From NCBI GenBank assembly GCA_028819075.1, contig JAPPMM010000039.1:1-64000 (forward strand): 64,000 nt of DNA. Reading direction: 5' to 3'. Made by a program: the position numbers and the translations under genes. The notes under the pieces are model-generated. The model was not told where the DNA came from, searched no databases, and was given only the letters and a program-made list of their open reading frames with translations. Origin of the DNA: Gammaproteobacteria bacterium. Its GTDB lineage: Bacteria > Gemmatimonadota > Gemmatimonadetes > Longimicrobiales > Gaopeijiaceae. Below, one piece after another: positions 40,733-50,200 of this stretch. Positions within the stretch are counted from its first letter, which is position 1, and the number at the start of each line of letters is the position of its first letter.

Positions 40733-42466
40733 TCAGCCCTCCGGGCCCGAGTACCTCACCTCGCCGCCGACGATCGTGTACACGACCTCGGTGGCGGGAA
40801 TGTCGTCCTCGGGGATCGTCATGATGTCCTGCGAGAGGACGACGATGTCGGCCAGCTTGCCGGGGGTGAGCGAGCCCTTCAGGTGCTCCTCGAAGGCGGC
40901 GTAGGCGTTGTTGATGGTGTAGCTCTCGAGCGCCTCTTCGCGTGTCATGCGATGCTCGCCGGAGAGGACCTGGCCGTTGTTCATGCGCCGGCTCACCGAT
41001 GAGTAGAAGCTCGCGATCGGCGAAATATGCTCCACGGGCACGTCGGTGCCGTTCGCGATCATGACCCCGGCATCCAGGATGTCCCGCCACACGTAGGATG
41101 TCTGGATCATCCGCTCCCGCCCCAGGCGGTCCGCCAGCCAGGGTCCGTCGGAGGTGGCATGGACGCCCTGCATCGAGGCGATGATATCCAGTTCAGCGAA
41201 ACGCCCGACGTCGGCCGGGTTGAGATGCTGGGCGTGCTCGATGCGCCAGCGCAGGTCGGTCCGGTCGGGATTGGCTGCGAACACCTTCTCGTAGAGGTCG
41301 AGCACCTCCCGGTTGGCGCGGTCGCCGATGGCGTGGGTGTTGACCTGGTAGCCGTGCCGGATGGCGACCTCGGCGGTGCCGGTGATGTCTTCCACGGTCT
41401 CGAGCACCAGCCCCGGGTTGTCGATGTCGATGTAGTTCTCGAGCAGCCACGCCCCGTGCGACCCCAGCGCCCCGTCGATCTGGCGCTTGATGGAGCGCAC
41501 CGCCAGGAAGTCGTTGCCCTCGGGGATGATGCGGTAGGCCGGGAGCTTCTCGTTCATGACCTCGTTGGACTCGCGGCGCACCATCACGTAGAGGCGCACC
41601 GGGAGCGCGCCCTCCGCCGCCAGCGCGCGCAACCGGTCGATGGTGCCGAAGTCGCTGCCCGCGTCCTGGAAGCTGGTCACCCCGTAGGCCAGGGCCTCCG
41701 CACCGGCCAGCTCGACCGCGCGCACGAACTCGGCGTCCACGTCCTCGGCGGAGCGTCCCTCACCGGAGCGTGCGACGGCTTCGCTCACCAGGAGCTGGGC
41801 GGTCTCGCGCATCAGGCCGGTGGCGGCGCCCGAGGCGTCCCGCACGATGGTGCCGCCCATCGGGTCGGGAGTGTTGTCGTCGATCCCGGCGAGCTGCATC
41901 GCCAGGGCGTTGGCGAAGGAGGCGTGGCCGCTGGCGTGCCCCAGACTGACCGGGTTCTCCGGGCTCGCAGCCGAAAGCTCGGTGTGCAGCGGCACGCCGT
42001 CGACATTGGGCTCAGGCGTCGAGGTCCACTTCTCCTGGTGCCAGCCGCGCCCGGTCACCCACTCGCCCGGAGCCGCCCGGCTGGACGCTTCCCCCACCAT
42101 CTGCACGATGTCGTCCCAGCTGGTAGCGGTGGTGAGGTCGAGGATCATCTTCGAGCGGCCCAGGCTCATGTAGTGGCCGTGACCCTCGATAAAGCCGGGG
42201 ATCACCAGCCGGCCGTCGAGTTCGACGACCTCGGTCGAGGGCCCGACGTGGCCGGCGATCTCCTCGTTCGTCCCCACGGCCGTGATGGTGTACCCCGTCA
42301 CCGCGAGCGCCTCCGCTTCCGGCCGCGCGTCGTCGACGGTCACGACCTTGCCGCCCGTCAGCACCAGATCCGCGTACTCGGCGGGGCCCGGTTCGCAGGC
42401 GACGATCAGAACACCCAGCAGGAACACCGATCGCGTGAGCGGAACAAACGCGGACAGCTTGCTCAT
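40733..42466 (-). CDS. YtcJ-like amidohydrolase lipoprotein
   Basis: A 577-residue metal-dependent amidohydrolase with lipobox LIVAC. The amidohydrolase-3 domain shows DLVLTGGKVVTVDD, LVIPGFIEGHGHYMSLG (metal HxH), IKRQIDGALGSHGAWL, YQVNTHAIGDRANREVLDLY, RIEHAQHLNPADVGRFAELD, MIANGTDVPVEHISPIASFY and LKGSLTPGKLADIVVLSQD. It deacylates or deaminates cyclic amides or N-acyl compounds, probably in the periplasm. Its stop is 12 bp from the convergent CehA gene. The rhomboid gene lies 26 bp upstream on the same strand, suggesting an operon. Confidence 0.88.
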   Translation of the reverse strand: MSKLSAFVPLTRSVFLLGVLIVACEPGPAEYADLVLTGGKVVTVDDARPEAEALAVTGYTITAVGTNEEIAGHVGPSTEVVELDGRLVIPGFIEGHGHYMSLGRSKMILDLTTATSWDDIVQMVGEASSRAAPGEWVTGRGWHQEKWTSTPEPNVDGVPLHTELSAASPENPVSLGHASGHASFANALAMQLAGIDDNTPDPMGGTIVRDASGAATGLMRETAQLLVSEAVARSGEGRSAEDVDAEFVRAVELAGAEALAYGVTSFQDAGSDFGTIDRLRALAAEGALPVRLYVMVRRESNEVMNEKLPAYRIIPEGNDFLAVRSIKRQIDGALGSHGAWLLENYIDIDNPGLVLETVEDITGTAEVAIRHGYQVNTHAIGDRANREVLDLYEKVFAANPDRTDLRWRIEHAQHLNPADVGRFAELDIIASMQGVHATSDGPWLADRLGRERMIQTSYVWRDILDAGVMIANGTDVPVEHISPIASFYSSVSRRMNNGQVLSGEHRMTREEALESYTINNAYAAFEEHLKGSLTPGKLADIVVLSQDIMTIPEDDIPATEVVYTIVGGEVRYSGPEG

Positions 42467-42492
42467 GGGAACTCCGGGCAAGGATGGAGGCG

Positions 42493-43248
42493 TCAGGGCG
42501 CCATGCGGTCCAGAAACGCGCGCTCGTCCACCGTGAGGCTGCGGACGCCGAACGCCTGCACCTTGCGGAGCAGCGCGACGACCTCGGCGCGGTTGAGTTC
42601 GTGCAGCTCGTCCACGGGGATGAGGTCCCACTTGCGCCGCATCTCCGCTTCGGGCCGGGCCTTGACCACTCCCTGCATGCGCCGCCGCACCATCCGCCGG
42701 CGGCGTTGCCGGGCCCAGAGGTAGACCAGCGCGCCGGCGAAGCCGCCCAGGTGCGCGAAGTGCGCCACGCCATCGTCTACCTGAGTGATGCCCGCGAAAA
42801 GGCTGAAGCCCGCAAGAAACAGGATCAGCCATCGCGCACGAATCGGCAGGATGCCCCAGATGTAGACCGGCTCCCGGGGCCAGTAGCGGGCGAAACCCAG
42901 CAGGACCGCGAACACCGCACCCGAGGCCCCCACGACCGGCGCCATGGGAGGCAGGAACGAGAAGAGCGCGCCTCCAAGACCGCCGAACAGGTAGAGCCTG
43001 AGGAAGTGCGCGGACCCCATGCGCAGCTCCAGCCGGGGACCGAAGAAGTAGAGCCCCAGCATGTTGAGGGCGAGATGCCAGAAGCCCGCATGGAGGAACA
43101 TGTAGGTGAGAAGCGTCCACGGCCGCAGATAGGCCAGCTGCGGCACCAGGGTGAGCGCCCAGAAGCCGTCGGATCGCGGCCCCGCGACCGCAAAAAGCAG
43201 AAAGACCACCACGTTGGCGGTGATCAGTCTTCGTACCCACGGTGTCAT
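42493..43248 (-). CDS. Rhomboid family intramembrane serine protease
   Basis: A 251-residue six-helix membrane protein. PWTLLTYMFLHAGFWHLALN gives the HxxxH-N loop-1 signature, VVGASGAVFAVLLGF holds the catalytic Ser (GASG), and AHFAHLGGFAGALVYLW carries the catalytic His. The C-terminal 80 residues are basic and cytosolic, with a conserved-looking EMRRKWDLIPVDELHELNRA segment also seen after other bacterial rhomboids. The start ATG 43248 precedes the first helix. It cleaves unknown membrane substrates. It precedes the amidohydrolase gene on the same strand. Confidence 0.92.
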   Translation of the reverse strand: MTPWVRRLITANVVVFLLFAVAGPRSDGFWALTLVPQLAYLRPWTLLTYMFLHAGFWHLALNMLGLYFFGPRLELRMGSAHFLRLYLFGGLGGALFSFLPPMAPVVGASGAVFAVLLGFARYWPREPVYIWGILPIRARWLILFLAGFSLFAGITQVDDGVAHFAHLGGFAGALVYLWARQRRRRMVRRRMQGVVKARPEAEMRRKWDLIPVDELHELNRAEVVALLRKVQAFGVRSLTVDERAFLDRMAP

Positions 43249-43450
43249 CTCGGGCCGGCCCTTCCGTCCGCGGTCTCGTGAGGGGTTGGAGGCGGAGCGG
43301 CATGGGCTGGCTGCCATGGAGCCGCGCCCGCGCCATCAGTACCAGCGCCCGGCGCGGCTGGTTCCGGGATTCGCGCGCCGGGTCTGGTGATTCGGCGGCG
43401 CACCCGTTCATATTCCGGGTTCGAAATCCGAATCGAGACTGGAGAACCGG

Positions 43451-45184
43451 ATGATGAATTCGACGTCGCGCTGGATCGTCCCGCTGCTCGTTGCCGTGAC
43501 CGCCTGCCAGGGAGGCGAAGTGCCCCCCCGGGCGGAGGATGGCGTCCCCCCGACCCTCGGCCTGCGCTCACAGCACGGGATGGTGTCGTCCGCCAACCTG
43601 ATCGCCAGCGAGGTGGGCGCCGAGGTGCTGGCCAGCGGAGGGAACGCGGTGGACGCCGCCATCGCCACCGGCCTCGCCCTGGCGGTGGTCCACCCGACCG
43701 CGGGGAACATCGGGGGCGGGGGCTTCATGGTCATCCGCAGCCCCGACGGCGCCGCAACTGCCATCGACTTCCGTGAGAAGGCGCCCCTCGCCGCCCATCC
43801 GGAGATGTTCACCGACGAGGACGGCGAGTACTCCTTCGAGATCCACCACAGCAGCTATTACGCCGTCGGCGTTCCGGGCACGGTGGCAGGCTTCGCCCTC
43901 GCCCACGAGCGTTACGGCAGCGGAACGCCCTGGGCGGATCTCGTGGAGCCCGCGGTCGGGCTGGCCGGCGACGGCTTCACCCTCAGCCCTGCGCTGGCGC
44001 GTTCACTGGCCAACGTCCTCCCGCGCATGGAGCCTTATCCCGCAAGCGTCGCGCAGTTCTCGAAGGACGGCGTTCCCTACGAGGAGGGAGAGCTCTTCCG
44101 GCAGCCGGATCTGGCGCGCACGCTGGCGCGCATCCGCGACCAGGGCCACGACGGCTTCTACAGCGGCGAGACCGCGCGCCTCCTGGCCGAGGAGATGGTG
44201 CGCGGCGGCGGCATGATCACGGAGGAGGACCTGGCCCGCTACCAGGCGCAGGAGCGAACTCCCATCCACGGGACCTACCGCGGTTACGACCTCGTCTCGA
44301 TGCCGCCCCCCTCGAGCGGCGGCACCGCCATCGTCCAGATGCTCAACATCCTGGAAGGCTTCGAGCTGGCGGCGCTGGGGCACAATAGCGCGGCCTACGT
44401 CCATCATCTCACCGAGGCGATGCGCCTCGCCTACCGCGACCGGGCCCAGCATCTGGCCGACACCGATTTCGTCGACGTGCCGCTGGAGCGGCTCACCAGC
44501 AAGGACTACGCGGACGAGCTGCGGGACAGGATCCACGCCGACCAGGCCGGCCACTCCGAGCCGTCCCAGCTGGTCATGGCGGAGGAGAGCACCGAGACCA
44601 CCCACTATTCGGTGGTGGACCGCGACGGGATGGCGGTCTCGGTCACCTACACGCTGGAACAGGGCTACGGCTCGAAGATCACCGTGCCCGGAGCGGGCTT
44701 CCTCCTCAACAACGAGATGGGCGACTTCAACGGCAAGCCGGGCCTCACCAACGACCGCGGACTGATCGGCACCGAGGCCAACCTGGCCCGGCCCGAGCAG
44801 CGCATGCTCTCGAGCATGAGCCCGTCGGTGCTGTCGCGTGACGGCGAGTTGGTGGCGGTCATCGGCACTCCGGGCGGGCGCACCATCATCAATACCGTGA
44901 TGCAACTGGTGCTCAACATCGTCGATCACGGGATGACCATCGAGGAGGCGGTGGCCGCGCCCCGGATCCATCACCAGTGGCTCCCGAACAACGTGCGCAT
45001 CGAGGAAGGCGGCATTTCGGACGGGGACCTCGCGGCGCTGGAGGCGATGGGCCACGAGGTCCAGGTGAGGGGCAGCCAGGGGCGGGCCAGCTCGATCGGA
45101 GTCGATCCGGAGACCGGCGAGTTCGTCGGCGCCCCCGACCCGCGCAGCCCGGACGGAGGGGCGGCGGCACCGCCGGGCAACTGA
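43451..45184 (+). CDS. ggt: Gamma-glutamyltransferase
   Basis: A 577-residue lipoprotein precursor (lipobox VTAC). GGT proteins self-cleave before a threonine to form two subunits and hydrolyse glutathione and gamma-glutamyl peptides. The expected site is ETTHYSVVDRDGMAVSVTYT, with catalytic Thr383. Other motifs are GGNAVDAAIATGLALAVVHP, GGGGFMVIRS, DFREKAPLAA, MPPPSSGGTAIVQMLNILEG, GAGFLLNNEMGDF and PGGRTIINTVMQ. A Gly/Ala tail ends the protein. It probably acts in the periplasm or at the outer membrane, feeding amino acids to nearby transporters. Confidence 0.94.
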   Translation: MMNSTSRWIVPLLVAVTACQGGEVPPRAEDGVPPTLGLRSQHGMVSSANLIASEVGAEVLASGGNAVDAAIATGLALAVVHPTAGNIGGGGFMVIRSPDGAATAIDFREKAPLAAHPEMFTDEDGEYSFEIHHSSYYAVGVPGTVAGFALAHERYGSGTPWADLVEPAVGLAGDGFTLSPALARSLANVLPRMEPYPASVAQFSKDGVPYEEGELFRQPDLARTLARIRDQGHDGFYSGETARLLAEEMVRGGGMITEEDLARYQAQERTPIHGTYRGYDLVSMPPPSSGGTAIVQMLNILEGFELAALGHNSAAYVHHLTEAMRLAYRDRAQHLADTDFVDVPLERLTSKDYADELRDRIHADQAGHSEPSQLVMAEESTETTHYSVVDRDGMAVSVTYTLEQGYGSKITVPGAGFLLNNEMGDFNGKPGLTNDRGLIGTEANLARPEQRMLSSMSPSVLSRDGELVAVIGTPGGRTIINTVMQLVLNIVDHGMTIEEAVAAPRIHHQWLPNNVRIEEGGISDGDLAALEAMGHEVQVRGSQGRASSIGVDPETGEFVGAPDPRSPDGGAAAPPGN

Positions 45185-45257
45185 CGGCGGCTCTCCTCCG
45201 GCAGGAGCGGCCGAAGAGGTCCGGGATGCGCTGCGCGGGACAACCCGGACGCCGCTC

Positions 45258-46454
45258 GTGAAGGAGCATACCGCACCGGCCCACCCCTACCTCGTCGTCT
45301 TCGCCCTCTGGCTGCTCGTGTTCTCGGCGAGCAGTCAGACCATGGTGATCGCCCCGATCCTGCCCCTGATCCGCGAAGAGCTGGGCATCGCCGATGCTCT
45401 TCTGGGCACCCTGGTCACGGTCTACAGCCTGATGGTGGGGATCATGGCCGTGATCTCCGGCCCGATCTCCGACCGCATCGGCCGGCGCCGCATCCTGCTG
45501 CTGGGAGCGGGGGCGATGACCTGCGCTCTGGCCCTGCACACCTTCGTGGATTCCTTTCCGGAGTTCCTCGTGGTGCGCGTGCTCGCGGGCGCCGCGGGCG
45601 GCGTGCTCTCCGGCGCGGCCGTCTCCTACGTCGGCGACTATTTCCCCTACAGGCGGCGCGGATGGGCGACCGGCTGGGTCATGAGCGGGTCGGCCGTCGG
45701 CCTCATCATCGGCATCCCCGTGGGCGTCCTGCTGGCGGGTGAATTCGGCTTCCGCAGCCCCTTCTACTTCTTCGGCGTCATGATGGCGCTGACCTTCCTG
45801 CTGGTGTACACGCGGCTGCCGCAGCCCCCCGTGAAGCGCCGGCGCTCGCGGTTGACGGTCAACCGCGCGATCGCGGGCTACGCCGTCATGCTGCGCCGCC
45901 CGGAGATCGCCTTTGCCGCGCTCGCCTTCTTCACCGTGTCGCTCGGCGTCGCGCTTTTCGTGGTCTACTTCCCCACCTGGCTGGAAGCCTTCCACGACGC
46001 CACCGCCGAACAGATCGCATCGCTGTTCCTGGTGGCCGGAGTGGCCAACGTCATCGCGGGCCCCCAGGCCGGGAGACTGTCGGATCGGGTGGGCCGCAAA
46101 GTGATGGTGATCTCCTCCTGCCTGGGCCTCTCGGTGGTCATGCTCGCGACGGTGCCGCTCATCACCAGCCTCTGGGTCGCCTATCCGCTCTACGCCTTGA
46201 TGATGATGCTGATCGCGATGCGCACGAGCCCGTACTCGGCACTCCTGACGGCGCTCGTGCCCGCCAACCGGCGCGGTTCTCTCATGAGCCTGACGGTCGC
46301 GCTCGGGCAGGTGGGATTCGCGCTGGGCGCGATGTTGGCGGGGTACTCCTATGCGAACCTGGGATTCGGCGGCAACACCGTCATCGGGGCGGTCGCGGTG
46401 CTGTGCATGGGATGGATGGTGTGGGCCCGGCTGCCCGAGCCGGAGCGGGAGTGA
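45258..46454 (+). CDS. MFS transporter
   Basis: A 398-residue protein with 12 predicted helices. The MFS loop motif GPISDRIGRRRILLLGAG lies between helices 2 and 3, and its counterpart GRLSDRVGRKVMVISS lies between helices 8 and 9. VVRVLAGAAGGVLSGAAVSY and PLYALMMMLIAMRTSPYSAL are helix sequences. It looks like a drug/proton or sugar-type exporter; the substrate is not readable. Start is GTG 45258, 73 bp after ggt, so co-transcription is possible. Confidence 0.88.
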   Translation: MKEHTAPAHPYLVVFALWLLVFSASSQTMVIAPILPLIREELGIADALLGTLVTVYSLMVGIMAVISGPISDRIGRRRILLLGAGAMTCALALHTFVDSFPEFLVVRVLAGAAGGVLSGAAVSYVGDYFPYRRRGWATGWVMSGSAVGLIIGIPVGVLLAGEFGFRSPFYFFGVMMALTFLLVYTRLPQPPVKRRRSRLTVNRAIAGYAVMLRRPEIAFAALAFFTVSLGVALFVVYFPTWLEAFHDATAEQIASLFLVAGVANVIAGPQAGRLSDRVGRKVMVISSCLGLSVVMLATVPLITSLWVAYPLYALMMMLIAMRTSPYSALLTALVPANRRGSLMSLTVALGQVGFALGAMLAGYSYANLGFGGNTVIGAVAVLCMGWMVWARLPEPERE

Positions 46455-46510
46455 GGCGCTCTACGCCCCGAGCCATTGCAGAACCCGGGTTGACCCCGGA
46501 CGCCACTGAG

Positions 46511-46535
46511 TAATACTGTCGACGGTACTACGTTA
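46511..46535. promoter_or_regulatory. Candidate operator palindrome upstream of the VapBC-type pair
   Basis: TAATACTGTCGACGGTACTACG lies about 45 bp before the antitoxin start. Its core TAC-T-GTCGAC-G-GTA (46514-46527) has dyad symmetry with one mismatched pair. RHH antitoxins usually autoregulate at such sites, so this is the likely operator. Confidence 0.4.
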
Positions 46536-46576
46536 TTCCCCATGATCGTTAGACCTTGCAGGGAGATCCACTGCGG

Positions 46577-46816
46577 ATGACGCCCATATCGTTGAAGATG
46601 CCGAGGCAACTGGCCCGGGAGGTCACCGAGGCCGCGCGTCGCCGTGGCGTCAGCAGATCCGCGCTGATTCGCGAGATCCTCGAGGCGTTTCTGCGCTCGG
46701 AGAGGTCCACGCAACATGAATCGGCCCTGTCTCAAGCAGCAGACCTCGCTGGCGCCTTCCCCGGGCCGGAAGACCTGTCGGTGAACCCGGACTACATGCG
46801 CGGGTTCGGTCGTTGA
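46577..46816 (+). CDS. Ribbon-helix-helix antitoxin (VapB/CopG type)
   Basis: A 79-residue protein with an RHH domain: ISLKMPRQLAREVTEAARRR (strand and helix A), GVSRSALIREILEAFLRSE (helix B). The C-terminal part (LAGAFPGPEDLSVNPDYMRG) is the toxin-neutralising tail seen in such antitoxins. The start is ATG 46577; an in-frame TTG at 46556 would add seven residues. Its TGA overlaps the TTG of the PIN toxin gene, so the pair is co-translated. Confidence 0.85.
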   Translation: MTPISLKMPRQLAREVTEAARRRGVSRSALIREILEAFLRSERSTQHESALSQAADLAGAFPGPEDLSVNPDYMRGFGR

Positions 46817-47235
46817 AACCGGAGGTCATCCTCGATACGGGCCCATTGATCGCGTTCCTGAATCCCCGGGACAGGTATCACCGCTGGGCCCGCGAGCAGT
46901 GGGCCCGGGCAAGCCCTCCGTTCCTGACCTGTGAAGCAGTCATCGCCGAGGCCTGTTTTCTCGCGCACCGTCTCGCCACCGGAGCGCAGGGGGCGGTGGT
47001 GTCGCTGATCGAGCGCGGCGTCCTCGACGCGTCGTTTCGGCTGGGCGATGAAGCCGGTACGGTCCGGCGCATGATGAAGAAGTACCACGATGTCCCGATG
47101 TCGCTGGCGGATGCATGCATCGTCCGCATGTCGCAGCAACACCCGGGAAGCGTGGTCCTTACGCTGGACAGTGATTTCCGGATCTTTCGGCGAAGCGGGC
47201 GCCAGCCCGTGCCGGTCCGGATGCCCGACGGGTGA
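46813..47235 (+). CDS. PIN domain ribonuclease toxin (VapC type)
   Basis: A 140-residue PIN toxin. The acidic site residues are in VILDTGPLIAFL (Asp), CEAVIAEACFLA (Glu), SLADACIVRMS (Asp) and VLTLDSDFRIFR (Asp). VapC toxins cleave tRNA or rRNA when freed from the antitoxin. It starts with TTG (46813) overlapping the antitoxin stop, which should limit toxin translation. The pair forms a complete type II toxin-antitoxin module with an upstream palindrome. Confidence 0.88.
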   Translation: MKPEVILDTGPLIAFLNPRDRYHRWAREQWARASPPFLTCEAVIAEACFLAHRLATGAQGAVVSLIERGVLDASFRLGDEAGTVRRMMKKYHDVPMSLADACIVRMSQQHPGSVVLTLDSDFRIFRRSGRQPVPVRMPDG

Positions 47236-47278
47236 TGAGGGACATTGTCGGCGCTCCCCCGCGCGCTACGGCCGGCAG

Positions 47279-50200
47279 TCATCGCTCGCCACCGCCCGGC
47301 TCATCCTCCACGAAGCCCCGATAGCCCAGCGGGCGCTGACGCGGCCAGACCTCGTCCAGGGTCTCGGCCTCGAAGAGCCGCCCGTTGATCATCACCTGCT
47401 CGACCGATACGGAGTTGCGCAGGTCGTCGAGCGGGTTGCGCGAAAGGATCGCCAGGTCGGCCAGCTTTCCGGGCTCGAGCGACCCGAGCTCCCTCTCGAG
47501 CCCTATGCCATGGGCGCCAAAGATGGTCGCGGACCGGAGGGCGTCGTGGTTCGACATTCCGCCTGAACCCACCATCCAGAGCTCCCAGTGGAAGCCCAGG
47601 CCCTGCAACTGGCCGTGGCTCCCCACCCCCGCGAAGCCGCCGTCGGCCACGACATCGGCGAGGAAGCGGGCGTGGTCCTCGAAGACGTATTCCTCGTCCA
47701 TGGCCCAGGCCACGGCCCCCGCGGCCCCGGCACGGCGGCGCGTGCGCGCATCGAGGGTCTCGTGCGGGGTGAAGCGGGCCAGGCGCTCGTTGTCGTGGAC
47801 GTCTCCACGCGTGAACCAGTAGATCTCGCCCATCGGACCGCCGAAGGAGACGATGAGCGTCGGGGTGTTCACGACCTTCGTCTCGGAAAAGAGCCGCACG
47901 ACATCCCGATAGAGGGGATAGACGGGCAGGTTGTGCTCGATGCCGGGGTAGCCGTCGATGGCGTGCGTGAGGTCGAGCTGGAAGTCCAGGCCGGCCTCGG
48001 TCGTGGGCATGAGCTCCAGTTCGCGCGCGGCCATGACCAGCCACTGCCGCTGCTGGCGGTTGCCCGCGAGGTACATCTTGAACGTCTTGGTGTCGTAGTA
48101 CTCCGAGTACCGCTTGAGGATGTCGCGCGCGTGGTCGAGGTCGCGGATCCCTTCGCGTGCCTGGTAGTTGCCGAAGACCCCCGGCCCGGTGGAGTAGATG
48201 CGCGGCCCCAGGATGTCGCCCGAGCGCACCCGGTCGGCGTAGGTGAGGACGTCCGAGACGCCGGTCTGCGGGTCGCGCGTGGTGGTGACGCCGAAGGCCA
48301 GGTTGGCGAGGTAGCCCCACGGCTGCGTGGTGTGGACGCCGGCCGGCGGACGGAGGTGGGCGTGGGTGTCCACGAAGCCGGGTGTGATGGTCATGCCCGT
48401 GACGTCGCGGACCTCGGTGCCTTCGGGGACGTCCAGCGACCCGGCCGGGCCGAGCGCGACGATGCGGTTGCCATCGACCAGGATGTCGCCCCGCTCGATG
48501 ACTTCGTCGCCCCGCATGGTGATCAGGCGGGCGCCGCTGAGCAGCAGTCGTCCCGTCGGAAGATCGCGGGGCGCGTCGAGGGCGACGCGCACTTCGACGG
48601 GCTGGTAGCGGGCGGCGGAGGCGGCCGCCTCCGCACCGCCTTCGACCGGATCGCCGGCGGGTTCCTCCGTCTCAGGGTCGTCGCCGGCCGCCTCCACGCT
48701 GTCCGCGAACGCCTCCGCCGCTGCCGGGTCGTATCGGAAATACGCGTTCCCCAGCGCCCAGGCGACGATCTGGCCGTCGCTGCTCCACGACGGAAACTCG
48801 CCACCGAAGTCGGTGATCCGGGTGACGGGCACGGGCGCGCCAGAGGGATTGCGGACCGATATCGTCGGCGCCTCGCCGCCCACCTGCGGCACGGTTAACA
48901 GATAGAGGTCGTTGCCCACCCTGGCCAGCGCGCGGCCCCCGGCTGGGGACATGCGGATCGAGGACGCGTTGGCGGGCGGGCCGCCCCGGTTGGCCGAAAA
49001 ACCGGTCACCTTGAGGTGCTCCTTCTCGTCGGTGCCGTCCCAGCGCAGGGAAACCAGCCCGCGCGCGCCCGCATGCATGTAGATGCGGTCGGGCTGGTCG
49101 GCGCGGAAGTGCGGCTGCGAGCGGCCCAGGGCTTCGGCCACGACGGTGGGTGCGCCGGTCGCGCTGGACCCGTACCAGACGACGTCGGTCTGGCTGCCGC
49201 CCCCCGCTCCGGGCAGGCGGCTGCGCACCGCGGCCCGCAGGACCACGACCCGGTTGCCGTCGGGCGACCACGCGGGGGCTTGCACGTAGTGCGGCGCCTG
49301 CGAGAGCCGGCGGGCGTCGCCGTCATCGGCCGGCACCGTCCACAGGTGCCCGCCGCCGGGCTCCAGCCAGCTTACCGCCGCGATGGTCTCGCCGTCGCGC
49401 GACCAGGCCGGGTGGAACAGGGCGCCTTCGATGTCCGCCCCGATGCGCCGCGGCGCGCCCCCATCCGCGTCCATGACATACAGCCGCCCCAGCGCGGTGA
49501 AGGCCACCTCGCTTCCGTCCGGCGAGAGCACCACGTCGCGGATCTGGCGCACGCGGAAGGTTGGCGTGTCCTCGACCGGGTAGTCGAAGTCCAGGCGGGG
49601 CCCCGCGTGGACCACCACATCGGCCGTGAAGGGGATCGCGGCGGGCTCGCTCCCGTCCAGCGGCACCCGCCAGAGCCGCCCGCCATAGGAGGCGACGAGC
49701 GACGAGGCGTCGGGCGTGAAGGCGTAGCCCGGAAGCAGGTCGAGGGTCGCGCGGCTCTCCATGTCGTCGCGCTGCACCGGGTAGACCAGCCAGCGCTCGT
49801 CGCCTGTGGCCAGATCGCGGGCGCGCAGCCCGGTAGCATCCTCGTGCCGGGAACCGTACACCAGGGTGCCGCCGTCCGGGGACACGGCGGGCCGGAACCC
49901 AGACCCGTAACGTCCGGTCACCGTGGCCTGCCGCCCCGTCTCGCGGTCGTAGCGGATGAGCTGGTACTTGGGGAAGGCCGCGTCATAGGTCCAGTCGCGC
50001 GTCCCCTGCGCCAGGTAGATGTAGCGCCCGCCAGGGTCGAAGGCGGCACCGATGGCCTTGAGCTGCTCGGGCTCGTCGATCAGGGCGATCCCGCTCCCGC
50101 CGTCGCGGTGGAAGAGCCACGGCTTGGCGGCCCCGCCCAGCGGGCTGAAGGTGCGCGACGCCACCAGGTAGTCCCCGTCCGGCGACCACTCGGGCGACGT

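Noticed and set aside
38024-41002. 992-codon open frame overlapping the CehA-type lipoprotein in another frame
   Set aside because: Its translation is Arg/Pro/His-rich without motifs, while the other frame has signal peptide, propeller repeats and metal motifs.
46487-46501. Small CCGGG-TTGAC-CCCGG hairpin after the MFS gene
   Set aside because: The stem is only 5 bp with no T-tract, too weak for a terminator call.
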